Source of the DNA: Rhizobium sp. Root1334
GTDB lineage: Bacteria; Pseudomonadota; Alphaproteobacteria; Rhizobiales; Rhizobiaceae
Direction of reading: 5' to 3'
Assembly (NCBI RefSeq): GCF_001426665.1
Contig: NZ_LMEY01000001.1
Coordinates: forward strand, 320-64,319
DNA: 64,000 nucleotides
Below, in pieces: positions 26,982 to 38,000 of this stretch. The stretch's first letter is position 1; each line of letters opens with the position of its first letter. The translations under genes were made by a program, and so were the position numbers. The notes beneath the pieces were generated by a model. It ran no database searches. It was not told the DNA's origin and saw only the letters and a program-made list of their open reading frames with translations.

Positions 26982-27443
26982 AGTTCCTACCATCCAATGC
27001 TGCGAAGCAAACCGCAGAGCTATCATGAATACGGTTAACAAACGTAAACTATACTTGCCGTTCCCTACGCCCAGTTCACATTTGTGAGAGTGCGAACGCA
27101 ACGTGCGGCCAGTCACCGTTGGGCAACAGAAGCAACGCAAGGGCCGCATTTTCGTATCTCGTCGCTGTCACAGTAATATGGCCAATTCGTGTCGCCTTGC
27201 ATGGATCCGAGCAGAGGAAAGGACACGCTTCAACAGCGCTGATTTTAGGCAACACCACCGGTGCACGGCCCGCAGCTCACGGAAATCCTTGAGCCGGACA
27301 GAGCATAACGCGGCGCAACCGGCCACACCAAAATACAATCTTAGAGTTTAAATTTATTTGCAACAAACACTTTACGTTGAAAAACAGATGTGAGTTAATG
27401 AGCCTTAAATCACCATGCCTTTGCTTCCCGGGGGATATGCAAA
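26982..27443. promoter_or_regulatory. Divergent promoter region between ldtP and the giant-protein operon
   Basis: 462 bases with no gene. The right half (27320-27400) is markedly AT-rich (AGTTTAAATTTATTTGCAAC) compared with the genes on both sides. It must contain the start of the plus-strand operon. The left half must contain the ldtP promoter and, if LdtR controls it, its operator. I cannot define either box with confidence. Confidence 0.5.
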
Positions 27444-30400
27444 ATGGTTCTGGCTTTTCGGCTCTACGGCAATTTTCATTGGCCGCCACACCCGAAGATC
27501 GACGCGCTTCCAGCCCGGACCCGCGACGGGGTTGTCGAAATCCACTACCTCGAAAAGGGGGCGGCCGGGACCTTCCGGCCCGCGCTGCGATGGACGCCTC
27601 GCGAACAGTTTTCTCAGTCAGGCTCTCCTCCAGAAATCACAGAAAACCTCTTTGATCTCACAGTCAAAGACGCCGTTGATCGGTTCAAAGACGATCAGGA
27701 TTACGCAATCTGGATCGACGCCGGAAAACAAACCACCGATACGGACTGGCTGGCATTTCGTGGCGCATTTCTGATCGAGCAGTACCGGGCGTCCAATGCT
27801 CTAGCGGAAGCAACGCTCGATCTGCGATGGCCGCTGGTGCGGTCCTGCGCCTATGCACCAGGCCACACGGTCTTTTCCGGATTGGACGTCGGACGCCGAG
27901 GCGGTCCACGCTATTGCCTGAACCTGCACTTGCCGTTGCCCGCCCGCCGCACGACGCTCTTGTCCGGCAGTCAGGCAGATCCCAGCGCGTTTCCGTTCTG
28001 CGTAGTCTATGAGCCCGGCAAAAAAAGTTCATTCGAGAGGATTCTTAATTTTACCACCCTCGTCGGCGGCTGGATCGAAGGTGATTCCGTCGACACCTCG
28101 GCCGCGCCGGTATCGGGCACCTCTTTCGTGTTTAGCGATGGCAAGTATCCGGCAGACGCCTCTCTTGGATCGTTCGGATTTTCGGCACGCGGGCAACCCG
28201 GCCAGGGTGAATTCGCCGTCTATGATGGCAAGCAAAAATCGGCAACGATCGACGCCGCCAAATTCTGGCCGGAAAATTCGCGGCCATTCACCCAGGATAT
28301 TCTAGCCCGTTTCGGTTTTTCGATCGATCCCGCTTCGACCAAATGGCCACGCCTGAAGGCCGGCGGCACAACCGCCGATCTCAGCCTTCGCTTTGGAAAG
28401 AACAAATCGGACGCGAGAAAACCCGTCTTCACCTACCGTATCGCCGTTTCAGCCAGCGATGGCGATCCAACCTCTGCCGACGATATCACGAGGAGCGGTG
28501 ACGCCCTCAGCCTGCGGCTTTCGAAGGAGACGGGCGGCTGGGTCAAGACCGCCAGCGCGCTATATGCCGATTGCAGACTGTCATGGGACATAGGCGACGG
28601 CGATATCTGGAGCAAAGAGGCCCGGCGCTGGTCTCCGAAGGTTGATCTCAGCTTTCACTGGAAAAACAACATCCCGGCCGGTGAAAATTTCGGCGGCAGT
28701 CCGGCAGCGGAGGCAGATCTCGATTTTGGCCTGCTACGCCATGCGGCGCATACGTTCAGGCAAACCCGCGAGGCGCTGGCGCCGGTCGAGGCCGCCCAGC
28801 CGCGCTCCGTGCTTCCCGACCTACAAGCGGATGGCAAACAGACGGTCTGCTTCTCTCTATACGGCCCATCCCTGGAGGCGCGTTTCATCACCAATGGCAC
28901 AGAAACGGAGCCCGATACCGGACTGCTTGCCTGGGGACGCGCCCTTCGAACAGGCGCACCGGAAACGCCGTTTATCCGGCCACGGCTGCGGCTGTCGTTG
29001 GCTCAGATGGCCGACCTCATCCCCGGTTCGGACGACACGGCGGGACTTGTAGACAACACGCTCAGGCTGATTGCCAGTAACCTGACATTCTTCAATGAGC
29101 AAAAACCTGCGGCAAAGATCAATCTGACCCTCTCGGGCGATGGGGGGTGGGCGGCGGCCGGAAGCGACGAAATCGCCAACGAACCCTTCTTTGCGTCTTA
29201 TGTTGTGGAAACCCTACCGGCTGGCACCGCATGGTCCGGGCGCCTTTCCTCGCTGGCATTCGATCTGAGCCCGGTTAAGGGACCGCTGCCGGCCAAACCC
29301 GACGATTTGACCCTGACCTATCTGCGCGCCGGTGGTTCTGGTACGCGCCAAGGGAATAGCGATGGCGCTCCTCCTCTCGACCTGAAATCCGGCCGGATCG
29401 CCGCCTCGATCCACCTGGTTCTCCCCGTTACCAATGTCAAGCCGGTCAGCATCGACGTTTCACGGTTGGACCGGTCGGGGCGCACAGCGCCACTTCTCAT
29501 CCCCCAGAAAGCTGCCCCTGGCACGCAAGGCGGCCCCTCCGGCTACCGTTATTGGCTGAGCGTCCGCGAGACCGTCGCGCCGACACTGGACCGGCGGATC
29601 GAAGCCGATATCTATGAAAGCGCGCCTGACGCGGGTGAACAGAGCTATGTGGTGCTATCGCAGGAACCGTTTTCGCTGTTCCGCTACAGCCACCGGCCGC
29701 TTAGCGACCGCGGTGATGCCGGCTCGGCATCGGTCGCCTATTATTCCGGCGATGACCGGATCTGGCAGTATCGCAAGGTTGCCGATTACTACCATTATAT
29801 CCTGCCAGCGCAGGCAGTCGCCGAGAGTGCCGACAAACCGCGCCGCCTGGAAATCCACGACTTAAAGGACACCGATGCAACGGACCCCTCCGACGCCTGG
29901 CGGCCCTATGCCGTGGGAGCGGACACCGGCGAAGACAAGACCGGTATGAAACGCCGCGCGGTGGAATTCCGCCTGACCCCTTCGACCGAATTCTGGATAA
30001 GTCCGAGCGACGTCGAGCGGGGCTATTTCATGCCGGAATCCAGCAGCCATGACATTTTTCGCCAGCGCGGCGAGCATGGCCTGGGTGCCGCACTAACCTT
30101 CTTGCGCGGCGAATTTCTCTACGGCCTTTCGGTAGGCATCGACGTCTCGAGAGGAGACGCGATGTCGCGCCAGGCGCGGGTCGCCGAGATCGAAGCCCTG
30201 ACCGGCAAGATGACAGGCCCGACCCGGAATGCGGATGCCGCAAATGACCTCGAGGCACGGTGGAATGCACTTTGCCGCGCCATCGACCGACGGCCGGAAC
30301 GGCTGGAAATCTGGGCACGGGATCCAGATTCGACCATCGATTTTACCCCTGCCCGTTTTGCCAGCGGCGTCACCTATGCCCTGCGCGGTACAGCACTTCA

Positions 30401-32957
30401 CCGCCCGCCTTTGGCGAAGCTGGAAAAGCCAGAGGACCACGCGCTTTGGCCGAAGGCCGGCCCATCGAGACCTCTCAACGGGTATCTGGACGAGACGAGC
30501 AGACAGGACCTCAGCAAGCCGCGTAGCCATCCGCAGGGCCTGAGTGGCGGCGCCCTATGGCCGGTCGAGTCCGTCAACCTTTTCAACCATCTGCTGGAAA
30601 GACCGGAGTCGAGCGGCGGTACGATCGAAGCCATCGCCCTCTCGCCAACCGGCGGCGACGCGGCACAGACTGCTGCCTTTCTCGGCGGTATCGTTACCAT
30701 CATCAGCGAAACCCGCAACGGCCATGTGGAGCGGCAGAAGGTGGAAGTGCTCGGCCGCATCGGCGCTTTCTGGCACCGGGCAAAACATGTCGTTGTCTAC
30801 GAACGCAGCGTCAACGCCTCCGCGCAGTTTGCCCCGAAATTCGTGGAGGACCAGCAGCGCACCCGTTCCCGCCGGCCGATCCTGCGCAAGGTGGCGGAAT
30901 ATATCGAACTGCTGGAGCCCGAGCGCAGCTATCCGGACTTCGCCGAAGCTGCCCCCCGCTGCGCCGGCTTCCTGGAGCGGCTGCGTTTCAACTCGAAAAT
31001 CATCAATGTCGACAGCGCCTGGAGCAGTGAGGTCGGTGATTTTGGCTGGAAGATCCCGCTATGGAACATGCTGAGTGCCCGCGAGCGGCCGCAGGTCTAC
31101 CCCATGCCGGATATCGCCTTTGTCAGCACAGCCGAAGGTGACGGCGATAATCCCGTGGTCTCGCAGGAATGCCTCGATACAGACAACCTGTACTTCTTCT
31201 CCGACTTCAAACAGGACACAAGCAACACCAATGGCTGGCGGCCGTATCTCGACATCGATTATGCCAACATGCCCATTGCCAAGGAGATCGCCGCTTGCGC
31301 CGACCCGAAGCCGGACGGTGCATCCAACGCTGGTCATCGCCGCCGCGCAGTAAGCCGTGTCCTGCCCGGCGTGCGCCGCTTCACCTGGCGGCTCGCGCCT
31401 GCCGCCCAAAAAACGACGATCAATGCCGGCCGGGCCGGAAAGCCCGTCTATGTCGGCCTCGACAGCATCAGCTTCATGCGCGCCGTACACACAGCCAAGG
31501 AGCAACAGACATTACGGCCTGAACTGATCGCGGTGATGGGAAACGCCGGCATCCTGCGCAACCCCGAAGATGTGGAGAAGCTGAAAAAGATAGAATCGCT
31601 CGCCTATTGGCAGGCCGATGGAACAGGCGCTCTCCTTCCAGCGGCAGCCGAATATTCCGGGGCGATCGGCAATCTGCTCGATCGCATCAGGGCGAAAGAC
31701 AGGACCGGCGTCGAAGCCGCATTGAAGGATTTCCAGGAAAAATGGACTTCAGGCGGTCTCATCGAACAGCTCCGGCAAGCAATCCCGCAGGCTGCCGGTG
31801 ACGGCGCAAGCGTGCTTGTCAAGCTAAAGCTGCTCGACAAGACCATCGACGATGGCCAAACGCACTGCGCCAGGCTGAAATCAGAGGCAGCTGGGATGAT
31901 CCGGCGCAAAGAGATGCTGCTTGCCACCGCCATGTCCGACTGGGCCGCCGATATCGAACACCGTCTGCCGGCGCTTGTCATTGATGGAAAACCGATCACG
32001 ACGAAGACGCTTTTGATCGAGGCGCTGACCGGCCTTATCACGGAACATCTGCGCCCAATCTTCGCCGAAGCGTCTCAGGATGTCGGCAATGCCGGACAAA
32101 GTGTTGAAAAGGCCAAATCCATCCTTGCCGGTGTCGATATGGAGATCGAAGCGATCCATGCGCGTGCTCGGCAGCGGCTCGAACAGTTTTCCGCCGGTTA
32201 TGACCGTGAAAAACCCTGGTCGGCGGAACGGCGCCGCGCTTTCTCTTCCGGCTTGCAAGCCACAGTCAGCAATGTCGCTGGCGATATCACTGCTGCCGTG
32301 GACGAAGCCCGCCAACGTTTCGCCGCCGAACTGTCTGGAACGGGCCAAGCGATCGGCGGCCATCTGGCAAAATCGCTGACCCAGCTTGCCCACCTCGCGG
32401 ACACCAAAATTGCAGGCGCGGGGATCGTCAAGGACAGTATCTCCCGGCTGCTTGCGCCGCTGACCTTGGCGATAGACGCCCTGTCTCCGGCCGCAGGATC
32501 AGGCCAACTCGATACAGCCATAGCCGCCATTACCACGATCAGCGACCAGATCAAGGCCGAGCCGGGCATCGACAAAAAGCTGGGCGACGATGCCATTCAG
32601 GCGCTGGATGCGTTGCAGGAAGCCGCCGATCAGGCGAAATCGATAATCCCGGAAACCCGCGTGCTTCTGGCCAATGCAAACACGTTGACGGACGAGACGC
32701 TCGCGGAATTTGCCGCGATCATAGCCAATTTAACAGCCCAAGCATCGTCTCTCGTTAAAACGCTTTCCGACAAAACCGACGGCATAGTGGCCCTTGCGAC
32801 AGCTTTTCTGGAAAACGGTTTTGAAGCAATTGCAGCGGCATTGTCCAAGCTATGGTCAGATATCGCTGCGACTGCGAAGCTTCTCTCAGGATGGCTCGAC
32901 GGTAAGCTTTTTGAAAATCGCCATGCCGGTCGATTTTCTGGTGGCAGCAACCGTTGA
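27444..32957 (+). CDS. Giant uncharacterised protein A, N-terminal part (1837 aa)
   Basis: No family recognised. The ATG follows CCCGGGGGATATGCAA. No signal peptide or transmembrane helix, so probably cytoplasmic or exported by an unusual route. Residues 1 to about 1350 read as beta-rich modules with many aromatic, Asp and Gly residues (GEGEFAVYDG-like, SYVVLSQEPFSLFRYSHRPL, GRIGAFWHRAKHVVVYERSV). Residues about 1400-1830 are almost continuous amphipathic helix (QALDALQEAADQAKSIIPET, LAEFAAIIANLTAQASSLVK). The frame ends abruptly at 32957 in an Arg/Gly-rich tail (NRHAGRFSGGSNR) just after a T5 run. Deleting one T would join it to the next gene as one 2522-aa protein. First gene of the operon. 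Confidence 0.75.
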   Translation: MVLAFRLYGNFHWPPHPKIDALPARTRDGVVEIHYLEKGAAGTFRPALRWTPREQFSQSGSPPEITENLFDLTVKDAVDRFKDDQDYAIWIDAGKQTTDTDWLAFRGAFLIEQYRASNALAEATLDLRWPLVRSCAYAPGHTVFSGLDVGRRGGPRYCLNLHLPLPARRTTLLSGSQADPSAFPFCVVYEPGKKSSFERILNFTTLVGGWIEGDSVDTSAAPVSGTSFVFSDGKYPADASLGSFGFSARGQPGQGEFAVYDGKQKSATIDAAKFWPENSRPFTQDILARFGFSIDPASTKWPRLKAGGTTADLSLRFGKNKSDARKPVFTYRIAVSASDGDPTSADDITRSGDALSLRLSKETGGWVKTASALYADCRLSWDIGDGDIWSKEARRWSPKVDLSFHWKNNIPAGENFGGSPAAEADLDFGLLRHAAHTFRQTREALAPVEAAQPRSVLPDLQADGKQTVCFSLYGPSLEARFITNGTETEPDTGLLAWGRALRTGAPETPFIRPRLRLSLAQMADLIPGSDDTAGLVDNTLRLIASNLTFFNEQKPAAKINLTLSGDGGWAAAGSDEIANEPFFASYVVETLPAGTAWSGRLSSLAFDLSPVKGPLPAKPDDLTLTYLRAGGSGTRQGNSDGAPPLDLKSGRIAASIHLVLPVTNVKPVSIDVSRLDRSGRTAPLLIPQKAAPGTQGGPSGYRYWLSVRETVAPTLDRRIEADIYESAPDAGEQSYVVLSQEPFSLFRYSHRPLSDRGDAGSASVAYYSGDDRIWQYRKVADYYHYILPAQAVAESADKPRRLEIHDLKDTDATDPSDAWRPYAVGADTGEDKTGMKRRAVEFRLTPSTEFWISPSDVERGYFMPESSSHDIFRQRGEHGLGAALTFLRGEFLYGLSVGIDVSRGDAMSRQARVAEIEALTGKMTGPTRNADAANDLEARWNALCRAIDRRPERLEIWARDPDSTIDFTPARFASGVTYALRGTALHRPPLAKLEKPEDHALWPKAGPSRPLNGYLDETSRQDLSKPRSHPQGLSGGALWPVESVNLFNHLLERPESSGGTIEAIALSPTGGDAAQTAAFLGGIVTIISETRNGHVERQKVEVLGRIGAFWHRAKHVVVYERSVNASAQFAPKFVEDQQRTRSRRPILRKVAEYIELLEPERSYPDFAEAAPRCAGFLERLRFNSKIINVDSAWSSEVGDFGWKIPLWNMLSARERPQVYPMPDIAFVSTAEGDGDNPVVSQECLDTDNLYFFSDFKQDTSNTNGWRPYLDIDYANMPIAKEIAACADPKPDGASNAGHRRRAVSRVLPGVRRFTWRLAPAAQKTTINAGRAGKPVYVGLDSISFMRAVHTAKEQQTLRPELIAVMGNAGILRNPEDVEKLKKIESLAYWQADGTGALLPAAAEYSGAIGNLLDRIRAKDRTGVEAALKDFQEKWTSGGLIEQLRQAIPQAAGDGASVLVKLKLLDKTIDDGQTHCARLKSEAAGMIRRKEMLLATAMSDWAADIEHRLPALVIDGKPITTKTLLIEALTGLITEHLRPIFAEASQDVGNAGQSVEKAKSILAGVDMEIEAIHARARQRLEQFSAGYDREKPWSAERRRAFSSGLQATVSNVAGDITAAVDEARQRFAAELSGTGQAIGGHLAKSLTQLAHLADTKIAGAGIVKDSISRLLAPLTLAIDALSPAAGSGQLDTAIAAITTISDQIKAEPGIDKKLGDDAIQALDALQEAADQAKSIIPETRVLLANANTLTDETLAEFAAIIANLTAQASSLVKTLSDKTDGIVALATAFLENGFEAIAAALSKLWSDIAATAKLLSGWLDGKLFENRHAGRFSGGSNR

Positions 32958-35013
32958 CCACCTGGACACAACCATCGAAGCCCTCGCCGGCCATCTGCAA
33001 AAGACCCTTGCTGGAACCGCGTCCGTCATCGTTGACATCGAGAATGGGTTCAAGGCGGCCCAGCAAGCTTTGGCGCCGGAAAGGCTGCTCGAAACTGTCG
33101 TCTGCGACAAGGCGATCACGCCGGCGCTTCAACTCCTGCTGGCCCCGATCGACGAAAACCTTACGGCGTCAGACATTTTGCCGGCAATTCATGACCGGCT
33201 GACCGAATTGAGCCCTGCTGCGGTAACGGTCATCCGGACGATCAATGCCGACACGCTGGGAGCACTCGACGCGGTAACTGCCGCGTGTACCGCAGTGTTT
33301 GAAGGCGTCGACGATTCCAGGGATTACCTGTCCCATATTGCCAACGGCTTCAGTCCATATGTCGATGGAAAGCTCGAAGCCGTGCGAGCGCAATATACCC
33401 CGCTGGTGGAGCGCATCACCCAGTCGCTCGATGAACTGGAGACGGCGGCGCAGCCGCTGATCGATGCCGTCAACGCTTTTGACTGTTCATTGCGCAGCCT
33501 GCACAATAATCTGTCCCGCTCGGTGGAAACGGCGCGGATGTATGGCGACCGGGTGTTTGATGCCGCCAGCCGCCTGACCAGCGGCGGCGCCATGGCACTG
33601 CCGTCAAACCTGCTCAAGCTCTATTCCGCGGTCAGTTCGGCGCCCGAAATCGCTGCTTTGAAAGCCGATATCGACCGCATCCGCTCCGGCTTCGACGATA
33701 TCAGCGACGTCATCGACACGACCGAGGCCAGCGCCCTGTTCAACCGGCTTGGCGACGAGTTGAAGGCGCTCGGCTTCGACATGGCCTTCGACAAGATTGC
33801 CGACAGGCTTCAGCCGAAAGGCTTGACGCTCGCCAACTTCGCCGGGCTGAACCTCGATCATCTTTTCAAGGGGCAGCCACTGGGGACCAGCCTCCAGGAG
33901 GGAGTCCGCGCCAGCCATGATTTCGACAAGGCCCAAGGCCGGGCCTGGGTGCAGATCGATATCGACGCCCGGATCCGTGGGCGCCGGACATTGTTTTCAC
34001 TGGGCGTCTTTCAGGTCGACTTCATCGACATGCATCTGACCGGCCGGGTCAGGCTTGAAGCGTCCAAGGACGAGGACAGGGTGACCCAGACGGGCTTCAG
34101 CCGCATCGAGACGACGATTGATCTTATCGCCGGTGGACAGTCGATGGTGAAATTCGAACAGTTCGGGCTGAATTTTACACGGGAAAAGGGTCTGAATGTC
34201 GAATTCGACCCGAAAAACATCCGTTTGAACCCCGCGTTCAAGTTCATCCAGGATTTTCTCTCTACGTTGTTTCCGGACGAGGCGGGTGGGCTGAAGATCA
34301 TCAAGCAGGACAATATTCCTGTCGGTGTTGAGCATGATTTCGTTATCCCGCCGATGACGCTGAATTTCGGCACCAGCGGCGTCTCCAACATTTGCATCGA
34401 GAACCACTTCCAGCTGCTCGCCTTTCCGGACTTCCTGCTCGCCAACCGCTTCAACCTGTCGAGCATCGAGCGGCCCTTCATCTTCTCCATCTTCGTCATC
34501 GGCGGCACCGGCTATATCCAGATCGACGCGGAATACAGGCCCTTCGACGGCCGCCTGATGGTCTGCGTCGAGGCAGGTGCCGGCGGCTCCGCAGCCCTTG
34601 CCTTCGCGGCCGGACCGTTTGTCGGCCAGGTATTCATCACGCTCTCGGGCGTCATGACTTATCGCAAGATGATCGGACAATCCGGCGGCGGGCTTGCGCT
34701 GTCCGTCGTGGTGGTGATCGCCGGTCACGTCGAGGTCTGCGGCATGGTCTCGGTCGGTATCACGCTGATGCTGCGCCTGAGTTACCGCGAGAATGGCGAG
34801 GTCAATGGCCAGGGCAGTTTGGCGGTGAGCATCCGCATCTCCCGCTTCTTCACGATCAGCGCCCACGCCAACGTCAATTACACGCTGCGCGGCGGCAAGT
34901 CGGAAACCTCGGTCAGCACCGGCGTCAGCGGCGAGGTCAACGACACCAAACTCCAAGACAAAATTGACAAGGCCAAACAGGCCGTCGAGCAACTTCAGAA
35001 GGCGAGCAACTAG
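32923..35013 (+). CDS. Giant protein A, C-terminal part or separate gene (about 697 aa)
   Basis: No family recognised. The listed ATG (MPVDFLVAATVDHLDTTIEA) has no Shine-Dalgarno sequence and lies inside the previous gene. It reads on naturally from that gene if one base in the T5 run at 32908-32912 is skipped (GKLLKIAMPVDFLV). Residues 1 to about 310 continue the helical pattern. Residues about 340-680 are beta-rich with alternating hydrophobic residues (RTLFSLGVFQVDFIDMHLTG, GHVEVCGMVSVGITLMLRLS, FFTISAHANVNYTLRG). One strongly hydrophobic Gly/Ala stretch is present (GAGGSAALAFAAGPFVGQVF). The pattern recalls lipid-binding beta grooves or membrane beta structure, but this is only impression. 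The stop is two bases before the next gene. Confidence 0.65.
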   Translation: MPVDFLVAATVDHLDTTIEALAGHLQKTLAGTASVIVDIENGFKAAQQALAPERLLETVVCDKAITPALQLLLAPIDENLTASDILPAIHDRLTELSPAAVTVIRTINADTLGALDAVTAACTAVFEGVDDSRDYLSHIANGFSPYVDGKLEAVRAQYTPLVERITQSLDELETAAQPLIDAVNAFDCSLRSLHNNLSRSVETARMYGDRVFDAASRLTSGGAMALPSNLLKLYSAVSSAPEIAALKADIDRIRSGFDDISDVIDTTEASALFNRLGDELKALGFDMAFDKIADRLQPKGLTLANFAGLNLDHLFKGQPLGTSLQEGVRASHDFDKAQGRAWVQIDIDARIRGRRTLFSLGVFQVDFIDMHLTGRVRLEASKDEDRVTQTGFSRIETTIDLIAGGQSMVKFEQFGLNFTREKGLNVEFDPKNIRLNPAFKFIQDFLSTLFPDEAGGLKIIKQDNIPVGVEHDFVIPPMTLNFGTSGVSNICIENHFQLLAFPDFLLANRFNLSSIERPFIFSIFVIGGTGYIQIDAEYRPFDGRLMVCVEAGAGGSAALAFAAGPFVGQVFITLSGVMTYRKMIGQSGGGLALSVVVVIAGHVEVCGMVSVGITLMLRLSYRENGEVNGQGSLAVSIRISRFFTISAHANVNYTLRGGKSETSVSTGVSGEVNDTKLQDKIDKAKQAVEQLQKASN

Positions 35014-35015
35014 TC

Positions 35016-38000
35016 ATGGCGCTGAAGTCCTCCATCCTCCACTGCGTCCTCGACGCCGAGCCGGACACCTATCATCCGGCAGACCCAGCCCTGAAAACGC
35101 TTGCCGTCAATCTCGGCTTCGAATGCGTCACGGATGTCCTTCGCAACGCAATCATCGGAATGGATGATGGTGCGAAACAAAAACGGCAGGAACTTGAAGC
35201 GGACGAAAACCTGGCGAAGGACCAGTTCCGCCAATTCGCAACGGCGGTGCAACAGGTTCGCTTTCATCTTTATGAAGCCGACCTGGGTATTCCGGGCACT
35301 TGCACGCTCAGCTACAGGGGCGAAATCACCCGGCAGATTTCCGATGCCAGAGCACCGAATTCCGCTGACGACATCATCGCCTGGCTCAGCAAGGCCGCGC
35401 CGCCGCAAACAGATATCCACCATTACTGGACGACGCCAGATGCCGGCGTTGCGATGGACAAGCCGATCGAAGCAACCACCGCGCCTGCCACCTACCGGTT
35501 GCGCGCCGCCCATGCGTGGAACGCCCCCGTGGCGCACAGGCTCTCGCTCACCCATGTCCTGCGGCTTGAGGGAATCCCGCAGGATGGCTTCTATGTCGTT
35601 CTGCCCTCCTTCAGTGGCGCAGCTCCCTCTGCCATCCCCTCCGGGACGCCGCACGGAGAGTTGTGGGATTTTACCTATGACGCAGGTGGCGGCTTTGGCG
35701 AGACCACCTGCCGCGCGCAAGCGCTTGAGGTTCCTGCCGCCTTTACGGCTGTACCGCAGGATATCAACGGGTTCCTCAGCGCCGACGGCTATCTCAAAGT
35801 TGATCCGGAGGCTGAAAACCTCTGGCGCCTCACCCAATGGTTCGAAGTTCGCGCCGCCTCTCTGATGGCGCCAGCAACGGCGCTGGCCGGCCCAGGTACC
35901 GGATCGGCTGAAGACGCCGCCTACGAAGCCTTGTTTCAGTGGCACTACGGCAGCGAAAAGAAGCCTCCTCTTCTCGACATTCCCGCACCCGCCGCTGCTT
36001 GGCTGACCGCAGCCAGCCTGAGTGCCGCGCTCGACCCCATCATTATCGGCCTGATGAAACCCGTATCCGGTAACGCGACGATGGGCGATATCCTTGCGCC
36101 GTTGATGCTGAACCTTTTTGAGCGCTATCGGGACGACCTCGCCGGGGCTTTCGCGCTGCCGGAAGACTGCTACTCTCTTGCCAAGCTGACCGGCGTGCTA
36201 CGCAACACCCTGTCGCTGAACAATCCGCTGATGCGCACGGCGGCCGACATGGCTGATGCCGGCGCGCGCCGCGCATTCTGCGAGAGCCTGAAACGGGTTC
36301 ACGGCCTTCAGCCCACCGGGGCTGAAACGCCGCTGGAAATCCAGCTCCTCAATGTTCTGTTGAACGCATTCGCCAGCGGAACGGCCGTATCCCTTGATGA
36401 AAAGCTCCGGCAAAACATCAATGGCGACGGGCAGGCGATCCTGCACCGGGCGCTGGCGGACGCCGGACAGCGCTTACAGGACGAAACCGGCGCCGAGACG
36501 GCGATCATCCGAGTGTTCGAAACGACCGAAAAAACTGGAAACGGTGGCGAACCAGTGACCGGGCTGCCAGCCCTCTTTGCGGCTGCCTTTGCAGCAACCC
36601 TGAACCGCTCAGGGGATATTGCACTGGTGAATGCCGTGTCGGGCGCCTTCACCGAAGCCTGGCGGTCCTATCGTATCCAACTCGACGGCCCCTTCAACGG
36701 TGCCGAGGCAGTCAGGCGCGATTCAGCAAGCGAATTCACCAAGGCGCTGCTCCGGTTTGCCGGTGAGCACAAACAGACGGGAATGCCTGCAGTTCAGCGG
36801 TTGATTGCCGTCGCCACCGGCGCCGGCTATTTTGCCGAGCGCTTGCTCAGGCTGCCGGCGGATCCCAAAAAACCGGAGCCGTTTGCCAACGGTTTCCACC
36901 GCATTGCCGATAGCCTCGTCAAAGTGCCTTTTCCCACCACATGGCCCGATGGCATCACGCCGGTGACGCCCGCCCAGATTCTCCCGTTTTTCCAGGCAAG
37001 TTACCGGGCATCGCTTGCCCCAATGACGCAGTTGGCGGCCACTTCCAGCCGCTTCGTCCCCGACCACGCCCCTGCCCCGCTGCCGATCCAGATCGCGGCC
37101 AATATCGACGGTGAAGAAATCGATGCGTTTTGCGACCATTTCAACGGCATTGCGGTCGCCATCCGCCGGATCGATACCGAAACCAGAACCGATCCATGGG
37201 CGCATGCGAGCCTCGCCGAACTGACCTGGCCCGTGCCGCTAACCGTGGACCCCAGTCAAACGGCACCAAAACCGACAGTCCCGGCGGCGCTTCATCCCAT
37301 GCTACCCGCAACAAGCGACGGGCGTGGCCCGATGTTCATCCGCTATGAAGGTCTGCCCTTTGCAGCGACCACGTTTGGCAACACGGCGGCAGAAGCGCTC
37401 GCCTTGGCGCCGGAAGCCTTTGCATCCTTTTACAGCCATGGCGCCCACGATACCGAATCATCCGGCTTTGCACATGTCCCGCGCCTTGCCTATGGCCGGA
37501 ATTTCGAGAGCTTCAGCTTCGCTACGACCAATGCCGGTTCCATGCCGCTATCTCTGCAGGCCGACCTGCCCTGGATGCCGAAGCCGGTGTTCGAGCCCCC
37601 AAGCAAGGGCGGCAAGCCGGACCCGCTGCTGGTCACCACAACCTGCTATCAGCGCCGCACCGCGATCGGTCAGATGGCCGTCAACGAGGTGGTGACTGCC
37701 AACAAACCGCGCCGCATTGCCATGCCGATCGACGGCGTGGCCCCACTGGCCGAAGACTATCCGCGCACGGTGATGAGTGCATTCACAGGTAGCCCAGCCG
37801 TCTGCGATATTTTTCGTGATCGCGACGGCAGCGGCACCCTCTCCATCCCCCAGTTGATCGCCCGGTCTACAATCCATCGGATCAGCAGCACCGTCCTCAG
37901 CGGCAAGCCCGCACGGCTGGTTGCCCGGCTTTTCAACACCGTGCCAGCAGGTCCGGATGACGACGGTGTCGCCAAGGCCACACTTGCCTTCCCGAAAGGG

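Noticed and set aside
32901..32925. Programmed -1 ribosomal frameshift between the two parts of protein A
   Set aside because: The second frame lies in the +1 direction relative to the first, so a classical -1 slippery site cannot join them; a single extra base is the simpler reading.
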